Source: an uncultured Rhodospirillaceae bacterium
GTDB taxonomy: Bacteria; Pseudomonadota; Alphaproteobacteria; Rhodospirillales; Casp-alpha2
Reading direction: 5' to 3'
Length of the DNA: 7,842 bases
NCBI GenBank assembly: GCA_913048145.1
Contig: CAJWVP010000133.1
Location: 1-7,842 of the forward strand
The translations under genes and the position numbers were made by a program. Shown here piece after piece: positions 6,743 to 7,842 of this stretch; positions within the stretch are counted from its first letter, which is position 1; each line of letters begins with the position of its first letter. The notes below the pieces were generated by a model, which did not search any database, was not told the DNA's origin, and was given only the letters and a program-made list of their open reading frames with translations.

Positions 6743-7279
6743 ATGTACGCCGATAATACCCTGACCCCAAAAGAATCGGCCCGACTTTGTGCGCTCGGCA
6801 CCCTTGCCGACGGGGCACGGACGTATGGTGAATTGGCCGGGTCGGTACGTCATTTTCTGGACCGCGTACAGGGGCCAATCCTGGACGTCATGGGCAGCTC
6901 TATTGAGCTTTTGAAGTACGAGGGCTTGGTCGTCATCGAATCCGGTGAGGGCGAACAGGCCGTTCTAGCTATATCCGACGCTGGGCGTGCGGAATTGGAG
7001 ACACTTCTGACCACCCATGTCCGTCCCGGTGCGACGGACCTTAACAAACTCATCGTGTCATTGAAATTTCGGTTCCTGCATCTTCTTGATTGCCTCGACC
7101 AGGCTGCACAGATGGATATCCTGATAGATATGGCGGAAACCGAATTAGCGCGGTTGATTGACCTTCGCGATCATCATGGCCAGGATGAGGGCCACCTTGT
7201 CCAGTGGATCGACATGGAAATCGACGTTCTTCGGGGGCGGATAGATTGGTTGTCTGCGTTTAAGGCGAAGTTGACTTAA
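6743..7279 (+). CDS. PadR-like winged-helix transcriptional regulator
   Basis: This 178-residue protein begins with a winged-helix DNA-binding domain: a first helix at about 7-22 (TPKESARLCALGTLADG), a second at 27-37 (TYGELAGSVRH), a recognition-type helix near 43-61 ending in LLKYEGLV, and a wing closing with LAISDAGRAELETLL (75-89). The rest (about 98-176) is helical and probably forms the dimerisation arm, with LVSLKFRFLHLLD-like and IDMAETELARLIDLR segments as in PadR-family regulators with a C-terminal helical domain. Such proteins are cytoplasmic and usually repress a neighbouring or their own gene. The ribosome-binding site is weak (a lone GG 12 nt upstream), so a leaderless or alternative start is possible. 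It is 237 bp downstream of the transporter genes in the same direction; a role in controlling them is a guess from position. A MarR-like label is the main alternative. Confidence 0.72.
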   Translation: MYADNTLTPKESARLCALGTLADGARTYGELAGSVRHFLDRVQGPILDVMGSSIELLKYEGLVVIESGEGEQAVLAISDAGRAELETLLTTHVRPGATDLNKLIVSLKFRFLHLLDCLDQAAQMDILIDMAETELARLIDLRDHHGQDEGHLVQWIDMEIDVLRGRIDWLSAFKAKLT

Positions 7280-7334
7280 TCTCGCCATTCGGACGGGTCA
7301 AATCTCTCCCTAGACTTTCTGCAGGATCTATTTC

Positions 7335-7365
7335 AGACCGGCCAGGGCCTTATTGCTGGCGGTCT
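7335..7365 (+). terminator. Bulged hairpin 55 bp after the PadR-like gene
   Basis: AGACCG (7335-7340) pairs with CGGTCT (7360-7365) and CCAG (7342-7345) with CTGG (7356-7359), leaving one bulged G (7341) and a 10-nt loop. It is followed by a mildly T-rich stretch (ttgcctttcattta), so it could be a weak terminator of the regulator transcript. The pairing is visible; the function is inferred. Confidence 0.3.
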
Positions 7366-7523
7366 AGCCATTGCCTTTCATTTACTAGCGAAATCGATCT
7401 TCTCGATCATTGGACACAGTTGGTTACCAATGCCTGCCACCAGGTCACAGTGGAAGCGGCCTCTTTGGTCGTTTTAAGTCAATCGCGCCGACCGCACCTA
7501 GGCCTCCTAAGCAGACCTTCGCT

Positions 7524-7565
7524 TTAACCGCGTTCAGCGGGTTAATAATATTGATTTTCTTTTCG
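7524..7565 (+). terminator. Possible Rho-independent terminator (hairpin plus T-rich tail)
   Basis: TTAACCGC (7524-7531) pairs with GC-GGTTAA (7537-7545, one bulged G) around a 5-nt loop GTTCA. The following 20 bases are AT-rich and include TTTTCTTTT. This is the best terminator-like structure in the convergent gap for the plus strand. It is 245 bp beyond the regulator stop and the stem has few GC pairs, so confidence is limited. Confidence 0.35.
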
Positions 7566-7683
7566 ATCCATACAGCTTTGTTGCGTTTGCGGCTGCACGT
7601 CAGGTTAAGCCTACGTTACCCTAGAATGTCAGCCCGTTTGTCCTGACTTTATCCCATTTTCGCAATCCAAAACTTGAAGAACT

Positions 7684-7842
7684 CTATAGAAGCCCTAATT
7701 CCCTTAACTCGGCCGCCATTTCTGGGGGTAGGTCTTTCTTGATTGAGGCCGACCCTTGGCCAAGGTCCGCAGGCGCGTCTTCCGTGGGGAAATAACGCCA
7801 CCCCTGAAACGCACGGGATCGGCGGGGCGTAGTACGAATATA
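7684..7842 (-). CDS. DUF1489 family protein, C-terminal fragment (5' end outside window)
   Basis: Read on the minus strand from the right edge, one frame is open for 52 codons and stops with TAG (complement of 7684-7686). The fragment contains AFQGWRYF, then EDAPADL, and ends in LPPEMAAELRELGLL. From memory, this order (a GWRYL-like motif, a DAPxDL motif, then an LPxxLxxxLxxLGL tail) is the C-terminal signature of DUF1489, a family of roughly 150-residue proteins of unknown function found mainly in alphaproteobacteria. About a third of the usual length is present. It converges with the PadR-like gene and is not part of the transporter cassette. No function can be assigned. Confidence 0.78.
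   Translation of the reverse strand, partial: YIRTTPRRSRAFQGWRYFPTEDAPADLGQGSASIKKDLPPEMAAELRELGLL

Larger units (their letters stand above)
7280..7683. other. Convergent intergenic region with several short hairpins; no gene seen
   Basis: This 404-bp gap lies between the PadR-like gene (plus) and the DUF1489 gene (minus). Translations in both directions give only short frames unlike any family I know. It contains a run of inverted repeats: 7335-7365, ATCGA/TCGAT at 7393-7407, CATTGG/CCAATG at 7408-7432, 7524-7545 and GTCAG/CTGAC at 7628-7647. Such a cluster fits termination of converging transcripts. A decayed element or a small RNA cannot be excluded. Confidence 0.55.

Noticed and set aside
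7410..7646. 78-codon TTG-started ORF with a hydrophobic stretch
   Set aside because: Only a TTG start, no ribosome-binding site, it spans several hairpins, and the basic leucine-rich tail looks like non-coding translation.

Overview
The window reads as a chromosomal segment of an alphaproteobacterium of moderate GC, possibly Rhodospirillales-like (the order is a guess). The two edge genes support this. The left edge holds the 3' end of an alphaproteobacterial-type orotate phosphoribosyltransferase (pyrE). The right edge holds, on the minus strand, the 3' end of a DUF1489-family gene, a family I know mainly from alphaproteobacteria.

Between these two flanks lies a plus-strand cassette of five tightly packed genes (about 583-6505): a periplasmic family 5 (peptide/nickel/opine type) solute-binding protein; a small GNAT acetyltransferase starting in a GTGA overlap with it; a cytoplasmic CocE/NonD (X-Pro dipeptidyl-peptidase S15-like) serine hydrolase with an identifiable Ser-Asp-His triad; and the two inner-membrane permeases of a DppB/DppC-type ABC importer, joined by an ATGA overlap. 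No ATP-binding subunit is present in the window, so the importer must borrow ATPases encoded elsewhere. The arrangement suggests an import-and-process unit: a peptide-like or amide/ester compound is captured in the periplasm, moved across the membrane, then hydrolysed and possibly N-acetylated in the cytoplasm. The substrate cannot be read from the sequence.

The leader region 190-582 has no convincing gene. It does contain a dyad TTTGGCC-TC-GGCCAAA about 65 bp before the binding-protein start, and the same half-site recurs directly before the start codon, so it is a candidate operator. After the permeases comes a 237-bp gap with a strong 10-12 bp hairpin at 6589-6618. A PadR-like winged-helix regulator (6743-7279) follows, preceded by a perfect 12-bp AT-rich palindrome. 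The 404-bp convergent gap (7280-7683) holds several short hairpins, one followed by a T-rich stretch (possible terminator), and no recognisable gene. There are no tRNA or rRNA genes, CRISPR arrays or insertion sequences that I can support. Apart from the missing ATPase and the embedded acetyltransferase and hydrolase, the region looks like ordinary accessory metabolism; I see no clear new defence or mobile system.
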